Shown: one piece after another, positions 1 to 5,994 of the stretch
How positions within the stretch are numbered: position 1 is the stretch's first letter
How the letters are laid out: every line of letters starts with the position of its first letter
NCBI GenBank assembly: GCA_031376455.1
Contig: JANMDU010000055.1
Location: 1-9,825, forward strand
DNA: 9,825 nucleotides
Direction: 5' to 3'
Origin: JANMDU01 sp031376455
GTDB taxonomy: Bacteria; Pseudomonadota; Gammaproteobacteria; Burkholderiales; Burkholderiaceae_C
Notes under the pieces: model-generated
The model's database searches: none
Told to the model about the DNA's origin: nothing
What the model saw: only the letters and a program-made list of their open reading frames with translations
Position numbers and translations under genes: made by a program

Positions 1-752
1 CCCGCCTCGCGCGCCGCCCGCGCAATCGCAAAACCCATCTTACCGCTGGATAAATTCGTGATCCCGCGCACCGGGTCAATTGCCTCGTAAGTTGGCCCAG
101 CAGTGACCACCACATGCTTGCCAGCCAGCAACTTCGGCTGAAAAAACGCAATTACCTCTTCCAGCAATTCCGCCGCTTCCAGCATGCGCCCATCACCCGT
201 TTCGCCACAAGCCTGAAAGCCCGAGCCAACGCCCAGCAGATGCGCGCCATCTGTAGCCAACTGCTGCAAATTGCGCTGAGTAGCCGGGTGGCTCCACATC
301 TCCCGGTTCATCGCGGGGGCAATCAGCAGCGGCACAGGCTTCGCACCGCCCTGCACAGAATCCTCCCGTGAAGGATGACGAATGTCCTCGCGAGATTCTC
401 CGCGAGGACGTGCCAGGCAAAGCAGAGATAGCAAATCATCCGCCCGCCCATGCAAGAGCTTGGCCATGAAATCCGCACTCGCTGGCGCAATCAATATCGC
501 ATCCGCTTCACGCGAGAGATTGATATGCGGCATATTATTTTCTTCGCGCGCATCCCACTGGCTGGCGTACACCGTCCGGGTGGAGAGCGCCTGCATCGTC
601 ACCGGCGTGATGAACTGCTCAGCAGCCGCCGTCATCACCACCTGCACCGTCGCGCCCTCTTTAATCAGCGCCCGGCAAAGCTCCGCCGCCTTGTAGCAAG
701 CAATACCGCCCGTAAGGCCGAGGACGATGTGTTTACCGTTGAGAGATTGCAT
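1..752 (-). CDS. coaBC: CoaBC, bifunctional phosphopantothenoylcysteine decarboxylase / phosphopantothenate-cysteine ligase (3' part cut by window edge)
   Basis: Makes 4'-phosphopantetheine for coenzyme A in the cytosol: the CoaB ligase joins phosphopantothenate to cysteine and the FMN-dependent CoaC domain decarboxylates the product. The first 250 residues are readable from the ATG at 750-752. They cover the whole CoaC domain (FMN-binding GLTGGIACYKAAEL near residue 12, catalytic His76, the APAMN motif with Asn149, and QACGETGDGRM with catalytic Cys182) and the start of CoaB (VTAGPTYEAIDPVRGITN, SSGKMGFAIA). Against the E. coli residues His75, Asn125 and Cys158, the offset jumps from +1 to +24 between His and Asn, so this protein carries a net insertion of 23 residues at about 116-139 (see the repeat at 336-409). 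The start lies 9 bp after the vapC stop, and an AGGA ribosome-site remnant overlaps that stop, which suggests coupling. The frame is open to the left edge. Confidence 0.95.
   Translation of the reverse strand, partial: MQSLNGKHIVLGLTGGIACYKAAELCRALIKEGATVQVVMTAAAEQFITPVTMQALSTRTVYASQWDAREENNMPHINLSREADAILIAPASADFMAKLLHGRADDLLSLLCLARPRGESREDIRHPSREDSVQGGAKPVPLLIAPAMNREMWSHPATQRNLQQLATDGAHLLGVGSGFQACGETGDGRMLEAAELLEEVIAFFQPKLLAGKHVVVTAGPTYEAIDPVRGITNLSSGKMGFAIARAAREA
336..409 (-). repeat. hairpin-forming in-frame insertion inside coaBC
   Basis: The segment encoding CoaBC residues about 116-139 has no counterpart in E. coli CoaBC, where the LCLA and APAMN motifs are only a few residues apart. 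The DNA carries a perfect 9-bp inverted repeat (384-392 against 401-409, loop of 8) and next to it a 5-bp stem (360-364 against 372-376). Two adjacent hairpins with CCTCGCGA-type arms resemble REP-like dispersed palindromes seen in many proteobacteria; that likeness is from memory. The net gain of 69 bases keeps the frame. The peptide is polar (RGESREDIRHPSRED) and would fit a surface loop. The exact borders are uncertain. Confidence 0.65.
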
Positions 753-761
753 CTTTTGATC

Positions 762-1157
762 CTATTTCAGCAAACTCATGCCTGCATGCTTTGCTGCTGC
801 CTTGTCGAACGTGTATACCGTCTGGCAGCCTGCCGACTCTTCCAACTTGGCGATCAAGCAATCTGGAAAATCTGCTTTACTCGCTTTTGACACGGCAAGT
901 GCTTGCCGAACCACACTAGCGGATTCAACTTTCAATTGATCGGCGCTTAGCAACGACTCTGTAATCACGTGCCGCGACTCACGATCAACCCGATAAAAGC
1001 GCTCCAACACCCAGTGCAATTCAACCAAGACGACCAAAGAAACGTAGCCAGGGTTTTGAGCCTGAAGCGTTGAAAACAAGCGCGAAACTGCCGCTGTTTG
1101 AACAGCATCGTCTTGCATGAAAAACCGAACCAATAGGTTCGTATCCAACCCAATCAT
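762..1157 (-). CDS. vapC: VapC-type PIN-domain ribonuclease toxin
   Basis: A 131-residue PIN-domain protein, the usual size for VapC toxins, which are Mg-dependent endoribonucleases cutting tRNA or rRNA. Acidic active-site residues are in the expected places: Asp5 in IGLDTNLLVRF, Glu46 in LVELHWVLERF, Asp99 (with Asp96) in KADFPDCLIA, and Asp118 in TFDKAAAKHAG. The start overlaps the end of the upstream antitoxin gene by 4 bases (ATGA), the classic arrangement for coupled antitoxin-toxin translation. The stop lies 9 bp before coaBC. The target RNA cannot be told from sequence. All catalytic residues are intact, so there is no sign of decay. Confidence 0.92.
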   Translation of the reverse strand: MIGLDTNLLVRFFMQDDAVQTAAVSRLFSTLQAQNPGYVSLVVLVELHWVLERFYRVDRESRHVITESLLSADQLKVESASVVRQALAVSKASKADFPDCLIAKLEESAGCQTVYTFDKAAAKHAGMSLLK

Positions 1158-1450
1158 TTGGCCGCACCACGCCGAGGCGTTTTTCCTTGTGCATTGATAC
1201 GCGCCATGTCAAACGTCACTTGCGTTCCCACGGCCTCATTCATCTCTTCAATCGTCACGGGTCGATTGAGTGCAAAACGCGACAAACAACCCTTTAAATC
1301 CATCAAATTCACTTTCGCTGCTTTAATTTTGAACTCATCAGGCGCAATTTGCACAAAATCCACGCGATCACCCGCACCTAGATGCATGGCGGCGCGCACG
1401 CTAGATGGAATCGTAATTTGGCCTTTACTGGTCACAGTCGCTGCGGTCAT
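1154..1450 (-). CDS. vapB: VapB-type antitoxin with SpoVT/AbrB DNA-binding domain
   Basis: A 98-residue AbrB/MazE-fold antitoxin. Residues 1-48 form the swapped-hairpin DNA-binding domain (VTSKGQITIPSSVRAAMHL, then a GDRVDFV strand). The rest (LKGCLSRF, then PVTIEEMNEAV) is the toxin-neutralising tail typical of AbrB-type partners of PIN toxins. The basic end (GKTPRRGAAK) overlaps the vapC start. A good ribosome site (AAGGAG at 1457-1462) sits 6 bases before the ATG. By family precedent it neutralises VapC by direct binding, and the complex represses its own promoter; the palindromes at 1471-1502 are candidate operators. A little longer than many family members (about 75-85 residues). Confidence 0.9.
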   Translation of the reverse strand: MTAATVTSKGQITIPSSVRAAMHLGAGDRVDFVQIAPDEFKIKAAKVNLMDLKGCLSRFALNRPVTIEEMNEAVGTQVTFDMARINAQGKTPRRGAAK

Positions 1451-1470
1451 GATTGACTCCTTGAAATACG

Positions 1471-1502
1471 CCTTACCTCGAAGTAAGGAAACTAGATTCT
1501 AG
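1471..1502. promoter_or_regulatory. two adjacent palindromes upstream of vapBC, candidate autoregulatory operator
   Basis: Between the dnaQ stop and the vapB start lie an 18-base near-perfect palindrome (1471-1488; 8 of 9 pairs, CCTTAC/GTAAGG arms) and an 11-base perfect one (1492-1502, CTAGA-T-TCTAG). AbrB-type antitoxins bind paired palindromes next to their promoters, so these are the natural operator candidates. An RNA hairpin (the first has a short loop) is the alternative reading. No strong -35/-10 pair is visible. Confidence 0.5.
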
Positions 1503-1513
1503 CAAGGAATGAA

Positions 1514-2224
1514 TTAAACCGCCGCCGGCTGACGCCACACCGTCTTCCCGCCGCTGCTTTTGTCAATCTGCTTGAGCACGTCCTCATGCGCGGCGAGCTC
1601 GGCTTCGCTTGGCAGTAAAACGATTAAATCTAGTTTTGAGAAATCGGCCTGCGAGGCGCTTGCGCCGCTGCTGTTGGTTGCGGCGTGGCTGTCAATCAAG
1701 AGCGCGTCTTGGCCGCGTGTGAGGTTGATGTAAACCTCAGAGAGAAGCTGCGCATCGAGCAAAGCGCCATGCAAAGTGCGGTTGGAATTGTCGACGCCCA
1801 TGCGCTCACAAAGTGCGTCTAGGCCATTGCGTTTGCCGGGATACAGCTCTTTGGCCATGGCCAATGAGTCGGTGATTTTGCTCACATGACTGCTGAATTT
1901 GGGGAGGCCTGCGCGTTGCAACTCTGAATCCAAGAAACCGACATCAAACGGCGCGTTGTGAATGATGATTTCTGCGCCTTGCACGAAGGCGAGGAATTCT
2001 TGCGCAATCTCTGGGAATTTGGGTTTATCAGCAAGGAAATCAGTCGTCAACCCGTGTACGCGCAAAGCATCATCATGGCTATCGCGCTCAGGATTGATGT
2101 AGCAATGAAAATCGTTGGCAGTCAGCTTGCGACTGATCATCTCCACGCAGGCTAAATTGAGGATGCGATCTCCGCCTGCTGGGGAGAGGCCTGTGGTTTC
2201 GGTATCGAGAAAGATTTGGCGCAT
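1514..2224 (-). CDS. dnaQ: DNA polymerase III epsilon subunit, 3'-5' proofreading exonuclease
   Basis: The proofreading subunit of the replicative polymerase core; it removes misincorporated nucleotides and binds the alpha subunit. All DEDDh exonuclease motifs are present in 236 residues: Exo I DTETTG (Asp7, Glu9), Exo II HNAPFDVGFLD (Asp94), and Exo III LHGALLDAQLL (His152, Asp157). The C-terminal stretch (LDLIVLLPSEAELAAHEDVL to TVWRQ) matches the alpha-binding tail of E. coli epsilon, after a flexible low-complexity linker (about 180-194, rich in Ser, Ala and Asn). The segment usually reading IIEIG is here ILNLA, a non-catalytic change. The gene starts 16 bp after fdx on the same strand, so it probably shares transcripts with the isc operon. 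The ribosome site is weak. Confidence 0.95.
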   Translation of the reverse strand: MRQIFLDTETTGLSPAGGDRILNLACVEMISRKLTANDFHCYINPERDSHDDALRVHGLTTDFLADKPKFPEIAQEFLAFVQGAEIIIHNAPFDVGFLDSELQRAGLPKFSSHVSKITDSLAMAKELYPGKRNGLDALCERMGVDNSNRTLHGALLDAQLLSEVYINLTRGQDALLIDSHAATNSSGASASQADFSKLDLIVLLPSEAELAAHEDVLKQIDKSSGGKTVWRQPAAV

Positions 2225-2240
2225 GCCGCTATCTTAGCGC

Positions 2241-2579
2241 TCAGTGATTCTCTTTCGCATGATTGATCGTGTAGCGTGGAATCTCGACCACCAAATCTTT
2301 TTGCGCGACGAAGGCTTGGCATGACAGCCTCGAATTCGGCTCCAAGCCCCAGGCTCGGTCTAGCAGATCTTCTTCGTTTTCATCGAGTTCGTTGAGCGAC
2401 GCAAAGCCTTCGCGCACGATGATGTGGCAGGTGGTGCAGGCACAGCTCATGTCGCAGGCGTGTTCGATGTTGATGCCGTTATCGAGCAGCACCTCGCAGA
2501 TGCTGTCGCCCGCATTGGCTTTGAGCTCAGCGCCTTGTGGGCAGATTTCGACGTGGGGGAGGATTTTGATAATAGGCAT
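2241..2579 (-). CDS. fdx: ISC-type [2Fe-2S] ferredoxin
   Basis: Adrenodoxin-like ferredoxin that donates electrons for cluster assembly on IscU. The 112 residues carry the four cluster cysteines at the same numbers as E. coli Fdx: Cys42, Cys48 and Cys51 in HACDMSCACTTCH, and Cys87 in RLSCQAF. Cys46 is an additional cysteine within the loop. The acidic helix (NELDENEEDLLDRA, about 63-76) is the usual partner-docking surface. Last isc gene of the operon; separated from hscA by 162 bp containing a large palindromic repeat, unlike the tight junctions elsewhere in the operon. No iscX lies between it and dnaQ. Confidence 0.96.
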   Translation of the reverse strand: MPIIKILPHVEICPQGAELKANAGDSICEVLLDNGINIEHACDMSCACTTCHIIVREGFASLNELDENEEDLLDRAWGLEPNSRLSCQAFVAQKDLVVEIPRYTINHAKENH

Positions 2580-2620
2580 ACTTGTCTTTTGCTGATGTGT
2601 CTGGCTGGCTGCGTCTTATT

Positions 2621-2736
2621 GAACACGGAAGTCACGGAGATTGCACGGAAGACACAAAAAAGAAGGAAGATGAAAAAGTTAATTTCACACGAGTCGCTTC
2701 TGTGCCTTCCGTGTAACTTCCGTGCCTTCCGTGTTC
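2621..2736. repeat. 116-bp palindromic repeat (MITE/REP-like) between hscA and fdx
   Basis: The left arm 2621-2656 pairs with the right arm 2701-2736. The outer 18 positions match 17 of 18, and the inner half is nearly as good (TTGCACGGAAGACACA against its complement with one mismatch and one wobble). The 44-base centre is A-rich. Each arm is built from repeats of a CACGGAAG / CTTCCGTG unit spaced 10-11 bases apart. It begins 5 bp past the hscA stop and fills most of the gap before fdx. Such CACGGA-rich palindromes recur in many environmental bacterial genomes (from memory). As RNA it would form a very stable hairpin between hscA and fdx and could damp read-through or act as a processing site. 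Confidence 0.8.
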
Positions 2737-2741
2737 TACTT

Positions 2742-4625
2742 TCATGTCAAATCACTCACGGTTTTCCCGGTCAGTGCTTTGGCAATACCAGCATTCATAC
2801 GCTCGGCGGCGAACGCTTCTGTGCCGTCGGCTAAGGCTTTGGTGGCGGCTTCTACTTTTGCGGCAACGTCGGAGGATTTTCCCGCGACGGTAGCTTCAAT
2901 CAACGCATTGATTTCTATCCGCTCGTCGTTGGTAAGCAAATCGCCATCGGCCACAATCGCTGAGCGTGTCGCGAGCACCATGCGGTCCGCTTCTAATCTT
3001 GCTTCTGCCAAAGCGCGCGCGGCCATGTCTTCTTGCGCTGTGCCGAAGCTGTCTTGCAGCATGCGGGCGATTTCGTCATCGCTGAGGCCATAGCTGGGCT
3101 TCACGTCAATACTCGTCTCTACACCGCTGATCTGCTCCTTGGCATCAACTTTGAGCAAGCCATCGGCATCGACGGTAAACGTCACGCGGATGCGCGCTGC
3201 GCCTGCGACCATCGGCGGGATGCCGCGCAGCGTGAAGCGGGCGAGGCTGCGGCAATCTTTGACCAGATCACGTTCGCCTTGGATCACATGCAGGCTCAAT
3301 GCCGTTTGGCCATCTTGATACGTTGTGAAATCTTGCGCCATCGCGGTGGGAATCGTCGTGTTGCGCGGGATGATGCGCTCAGAGAGGCTGCCCATCGTTT
3401 CGATACCGAGAGACAGCGGAATCACATCGAGCAACAGCAAATCGCCTTTTGGGTTGTTGCCAGCGAGTTGATTGGCCGATATCGCCGCACCGAGCGCGAC
3501 GACTTCATCAGGATTGAGATTGTTCAGTGGCGGTTTACCGAAAAATTCATGCACTGCCCGCTGCACCTGCGGCATGCGCGTCGAGCCGCCCACCATGACA
3601 ACGCCCTGAATGTCTTCTTTGACTAATTTGGCATCTCGTAGCGCTTTGCGAACGGCTTGCATCGTGCGGGCGGTTAAATGCGCAGTGATTTGCTCAAAAT
3701 CAGCTTTTTTTATGTCAAATCGGTCACTCGCCGGCATAGAGTATGCGCTAAATGCTATCAAATCAGTAGTGGACAGCTGCTCTTTGATTCTCCGAGCTTG
3801 CGCTCTGATTTGCGATTTTTCTTGCGGTGTATCGGCCGTTTTTCCCAAGTGCGCGAGGATAAATTCCGCCAAAGCAGCGTCGTAGTCATCGCCGCCCAAT
3901 GCAGAATCTCCACCTGTGGAAAGCACTTCAAACACGCCTTGACTCAGGCGCAAAATCGAAATGTCAAACGTCCCGCCGCCCAAGTCATACACGGCATACA
4001 CGCCTTCTGCGCCGGTATCGAGCCCATATGCTACTGCTGCCGCAGTCGGCTCGTTAATCAAACGAAGCACATTCAAGCCAGCCAGCTCGGCAGCGTCTTT
4101 GGTGGCTTGACGCTGTGCATCGTCAAAATACGCCGGCACCGTGATCACTGCGCCATAAACGTCTTCATCGAACGTGTCTTCCGCGCGAAAGCGCAGCGTG
4201 GCGAGAATTTCAGCACTCACTTCCACTGGCGATTTCGGGCCATGCAGCGTTTCGATTTTGACCATGCCCGGAGAGTCTTTGGAGTTAGCGATCAACTTGT
4301 AGGGCAGCTTATCTGCGCCCACAATATCGTTCAAACCGCGCCCCATCAGGCGCTTGACAGACGCTATCGTATTCGTAGCATTCTGCGCTGTATTTTCGCC
4401 GGCTACATCATCACTGGCATAGCCAATTTGCCTTTTATTCTCTGGCAAATAGCGCACCACAGAAGGCAGAATCGCCCTACCCTCATCATCGGGCAAACAT
4501 TCGGCCACACCATTGCGCACGGAAGCAACGAGCGAATGCGTTGTGCCCAGATCAATGCCTATTGCAATGCGCCGCGTATGCGGATCGGGGCTTGCGCCGG
4601 GTTCGGAGATTTGCAGAAGAGCCAT
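2742..4625 (-). CDS. hscA: HscA, specialised Hsp70 chaperone of iron-sulfur cluster transfer
   Basis: ATP-driven chaperone that, with HscB, binds the LPPVK loop of IscU and promotes cluster release. The 627 residues (E. coli about 616) start with MALLQISEPG, the family signature. The ATPase domain has IGIDLGTTHSLVA (22-34), VYDLGGGTFDIS (212-223) and VVMVGGSTRMPQV (342-354). The linker LLLLDVIPLSLG (396-407) leads to the substrate domain (IPRNTTIPTAMAQDFTTY; GERDLVKDCRSLARF) and a helical lid to the C-terminus. Residues 286-301, in a variable surface part of lobe IIB, are encoded by DNA resembling a dispersed repeat (3725-3769). Starts 51 bp after hscB; its ribosome site is poor, so coupling to upstream translation is possible. 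Confidence 0.97.
   Translation of the reverse strand: MALLQISEPGASPDPHTRRIAIGIDLGTTHSLVASVRNGVAECLPDDEGRAILPSVVRYLPENKRQIGYASDDVAGENTAQNATNTIASVKRLMGRGLNDIVGADKLPYKLIANSKDSPGMVKIETLHGPKSPVEVSAEILATLRFRAEDTFDEDVYGAVITVPAYFDDAQRQATKDAAELAGLNVLRLINEPTAAAVAYGLDTGAEGVYAVYDLGGGTFDISILRLSQGVFEVLSTGGDSALGGDDYDAALAEFILAHLGKTADTPQEKSQIRAQARRIKEQLSTTDLIAFSAYSMPASDRFDIKKADFEQITAHLTARTMQAVRKALRDAKLVKEDIQGVVMVGGSTRMPQVQRAVHEFFGKPPLNNLNPDEVVALGAAISANQLAGNNPKGDLLLLDVIPLSLGIETMGSLSERIIPRNTTIPTAMAQDFTTYQDGQTALSLHVIQGERDLVKDCRSLARFTLRGIPPMVAGAARIRVTFTVDADGLLKVDAKEQISGVETSIDVKPSYGLSDDEIARMLQDSFGTAQEDMAARALAEARLEADRMVLATRSAIVADGDLLTNDERIEINALIEATVAGKSSDVAAKVEAATKALADGTEAFAAERMNAGIAKALTGKTVSDLT
3725..3769 (+). repeat. 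copy C of a diverged dispersed element, inside the hscA reading frame
   Basis: These 45 bases match 8629-8673 (copy B, same strand) at 33 of 45 positions without gaps, including an identical GCCGGCATAGA core. They also share the GCCGGC core, a GCG and the GCTATCA end with copy A (9569-9627, minus strand). All three copies end in a 15-base CTAT-N7-RTAG near-palindrome. Here the element is translated on the opposite strand as HscA residues 286-301 (TTDLIAFSAYSMPASD). HscA is not noticeably longer here than its relatives, so the element would have replaced or overwritten a variable loop. Confidence 0.55.
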
Positions 4626-4676
4626 GAAGATTTTTGCTTGTTATGTGTGATGCCGCTCAACCGAGAGGCTGATCCA

Positions 4677-5195
4677 CTATTGTCCCAAAAGCTCAAAGCG
4701 TCGATCAATATCGGCTTGGAATTTCTGGACAAATAAAAGGGCTCTCACGGCCTGCGCTGCTGCAAAATAATCTTTTACGCCATCGATCAGTTGCTCTGCT
4801 TTTAATAGCTGCTCGCGCAGTATTCTTGCCGCCTGTTGGCTAATTTCATCTAAATTTTCCTCAATAGAGGCATCATCCAGCGCTTCGCGCAGCTCCATTT
4901 GCTGCATGAGGAAGGCCGCAGGCATCGCCGTGTTGTTTTCTGCGTTGATCGGCGCGCCATGCAGCTCGCAAAGGTAAGCGGCGCGCTGCACCGGATCTTT
5001 CAATCGCTGATAGGCCTCGTTGATCCGCACGCTCCACTGCATAGCAATGCGTTGAGCTGCTGCGCCCTGCGCGGCAAATTTATCAGGGTGCGCTTCGCGC
5101 TGCAGCTCTTTCCACTTTGCGTCTAAAACGGCACGGTCTTGCGCGAATCGGAGGGGAAGTTGAAACAGCTCAAAATCGGTAGATTGAAGATTCAT
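4677..5195 (-). CDS. hscB: HscB, J-domain co-chaperone of HscA
   Basis: Type III J-protein that brings IscU to HscA and stimulates its ATPase. The 172 residues match the family (E. coli 171). The N-terminal J-domain (about 1-80) has the diagnostic HPD at 36-38 (REAHPDKFAAQG), followed by RINEAYQRLKDPVQRAAYLC, typical for HscB. The C-terminal three-helix bundle (about 95-170), which contacts IscU, begins around FLMQQMELREALDD. The ATG overlaps the iscA stop by one base (TAATG), so translation is coupled. The ORF ends with TAG. Confidence 0.96.
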   Translation of the reverse strand: MNLQSTDFELFQLPLRFAQDRAVLDAKWKELQREAHPDKFAAQGAAAQRIAMQWSVRINEAYQRLKDPVQRAAYLCELHGAPINAENNTAMPAAFLMQQMELREALDDASIEENLDEISQQAARILREQLLKAEQLIDGVKDYFAAAQAVRALLFVQKFQADIDRRFELLGQ

Positions 5196-5518
5196 TACAC
5201 ACGGAACGATTCACCGCAACCACATTTGTCGCGCTCATTCGGATTGTTGAACTTGAAGCCTTCGTTCAAGCCTTCACGCACGAAATCAAGCGTCGTGCCG
5301 TCTAGATAAGCCAAGCTTTTTGGATCAACCATGAGCTTGATGCCTTCTGTCACGAACAGCGCGTCTTCGGGAGCGACTTCATCGACGTATTCGAGCTTGT
5401 AGGCCAAGCCCGAGCAACCCGTGGTCTTCACACCTAGGCGCACGCCCACGCCTTTGCCTCGTTTGGCGAGGTATTTGGTGACGTGTTTGGCAGCGGCGGG
5501 AGTGAGGTTGACGGACAT
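5195..5518 (-). CDS. iscA: IscA, A-type iron-sulfur carrier
   Basis: Carries assembled clusters (or iron) to apo-targets. The 107 residues equal the usual IscA length, with the three invariant cysteines Cys35 (KTTGCSGLAYKLEY) and Cys99/Cys101 (ERDKCGCGESFRV). Starts MSVNLTPAAAKHV, typical of beta/gamma IscA. It follows iscU after a 59-bp gap holding a REP-like fragment, and its stop overlaps the hscB start. No clear Shine-Dalgarno precedes the ATG. Confidence 0.97.
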   Translation of the reverse strand: MSVNLTPAAAKHVTKYLAKRGKGVGVRLGVKTTGCSGLAYKLEYVDEVAPEDALFVTEGIKLMVDPKSLAYLDGTTLDFVREGLNEGFKFNNPNERDKCGCGESFRV

Positions 5519-5537
5519 GATTTTTCTAGGCTCAAAA

Positions 5538-5563
5538 CGCTTCGACAGGCTCAGCGCGAACGG
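5538..5563. repeat. short REP-like fragment between iscU and iscA
   Basis: The minus strand reads CCGTTCGCGCTGAGCC then TGTCGAAGCG, with TTCG/CGAA arms around a TGAGCC centre. This resembles a dispersed motif (CGTTCG...TGAGC...TGTCGAAG) that I remember from many proteobacterial intergenic regions; a genome-wide count would settle it. It fills nearly half of the 59-bp gap. Confidence 0.45.
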
Positions 5564-5577
5564 AAGTGTTTCTCGGT

Positions 5578-5976
5578 TCAGGCAGCAACTGCCGCCGCGT
5601 GCTTTTGCTTGTAATCAGAAATCGCGGCTTTGATCGCGTCTTCCGCAAGAATCGAGCAATGAATCTTCACGGGTGGCAATTCGAGCTCTTCGGCAATCAC
5701 GCTATTTTTCAGAGCGCCAGCTTCGTCAAGTGTCTTGCCTTTGACCCACTCTGTGACGAGGGAGCTAGAGGCAATGGCAGAGCCGCAACCGTAGGTTTTG
5801 AAGCGTGCATCTTCGATGATGCCCGTTGCAGGGTTGACCTTAATTTGCAGCTTCATCACATCGCCGCAAGCTGGCGCGCCGACCATGCCTGTGCCGACGG
5901 AATCGTCGCTTTTGTCAAACGCGCCGACGTTGCGAGGGTTTTCGTAGTGATCTACGACTTTGTCTGAATAAGCCAT
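5578..5976 (-). CDS. iscU: IscU, iron-sulfur cluster scaffold
   Basis: Scaffold on which [2Fe-2S] clusters are built from IscS sulfur. The 132 residues have the three cluster cysteines Cys37 (GAPACGDVMK), Cys64 (TYGCGSAIASSS) and Cys107 (KIHCSILAED), plus the preceding Asp39. The HscA recognition motif LPPVK is intact at 100-104. Start MAYSDKVVDHYENPRNVG is near-identical to E. coli. One residue is inserted at about 50, shifting later positions by one. Preceded by GGGAG eight bases upstream and only 18 bp from the iscS stop. Confidence 0.98.
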   Translation of the reverse strand: MAYSDKVVDHYENPRNVGAFDKSDDSVGTGMVGAPACGDVMKLQIKVNPATGIIEDARFKTYGCGSAIASSSLVTEWVKGKTLDEAGALKNSVIAEELELPPVKIHCSILAEDAIKAAISDYKQKHAAAVAA

Positions 5977-5994
5977 GATGTTTCTCCCGTTATT

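Noticed and set aside
382..890. Plus-strand open frames opposite coaBC and vapC
   Set aside because: They lie antisense to clearly homologous genes, have arginine- and cysteine-rich, family-less translations and no ribosome sites; they are shadow frames.
2701..2736. Tandem CTTCCGTG units as a mini CRISPR array
   Set aside because: Units are 8 bases at 10-11 base spacing with no real spacers and no cas genes; they are the arm of a palindromic element.
3033..4736. Long plus-strand open frames (197 and 352 residues) opposite hscA
   Set aside because: hscA is unmistakable on the other strand; the antisense translations are rich in His, Arg and Cys with no recognisable domain.
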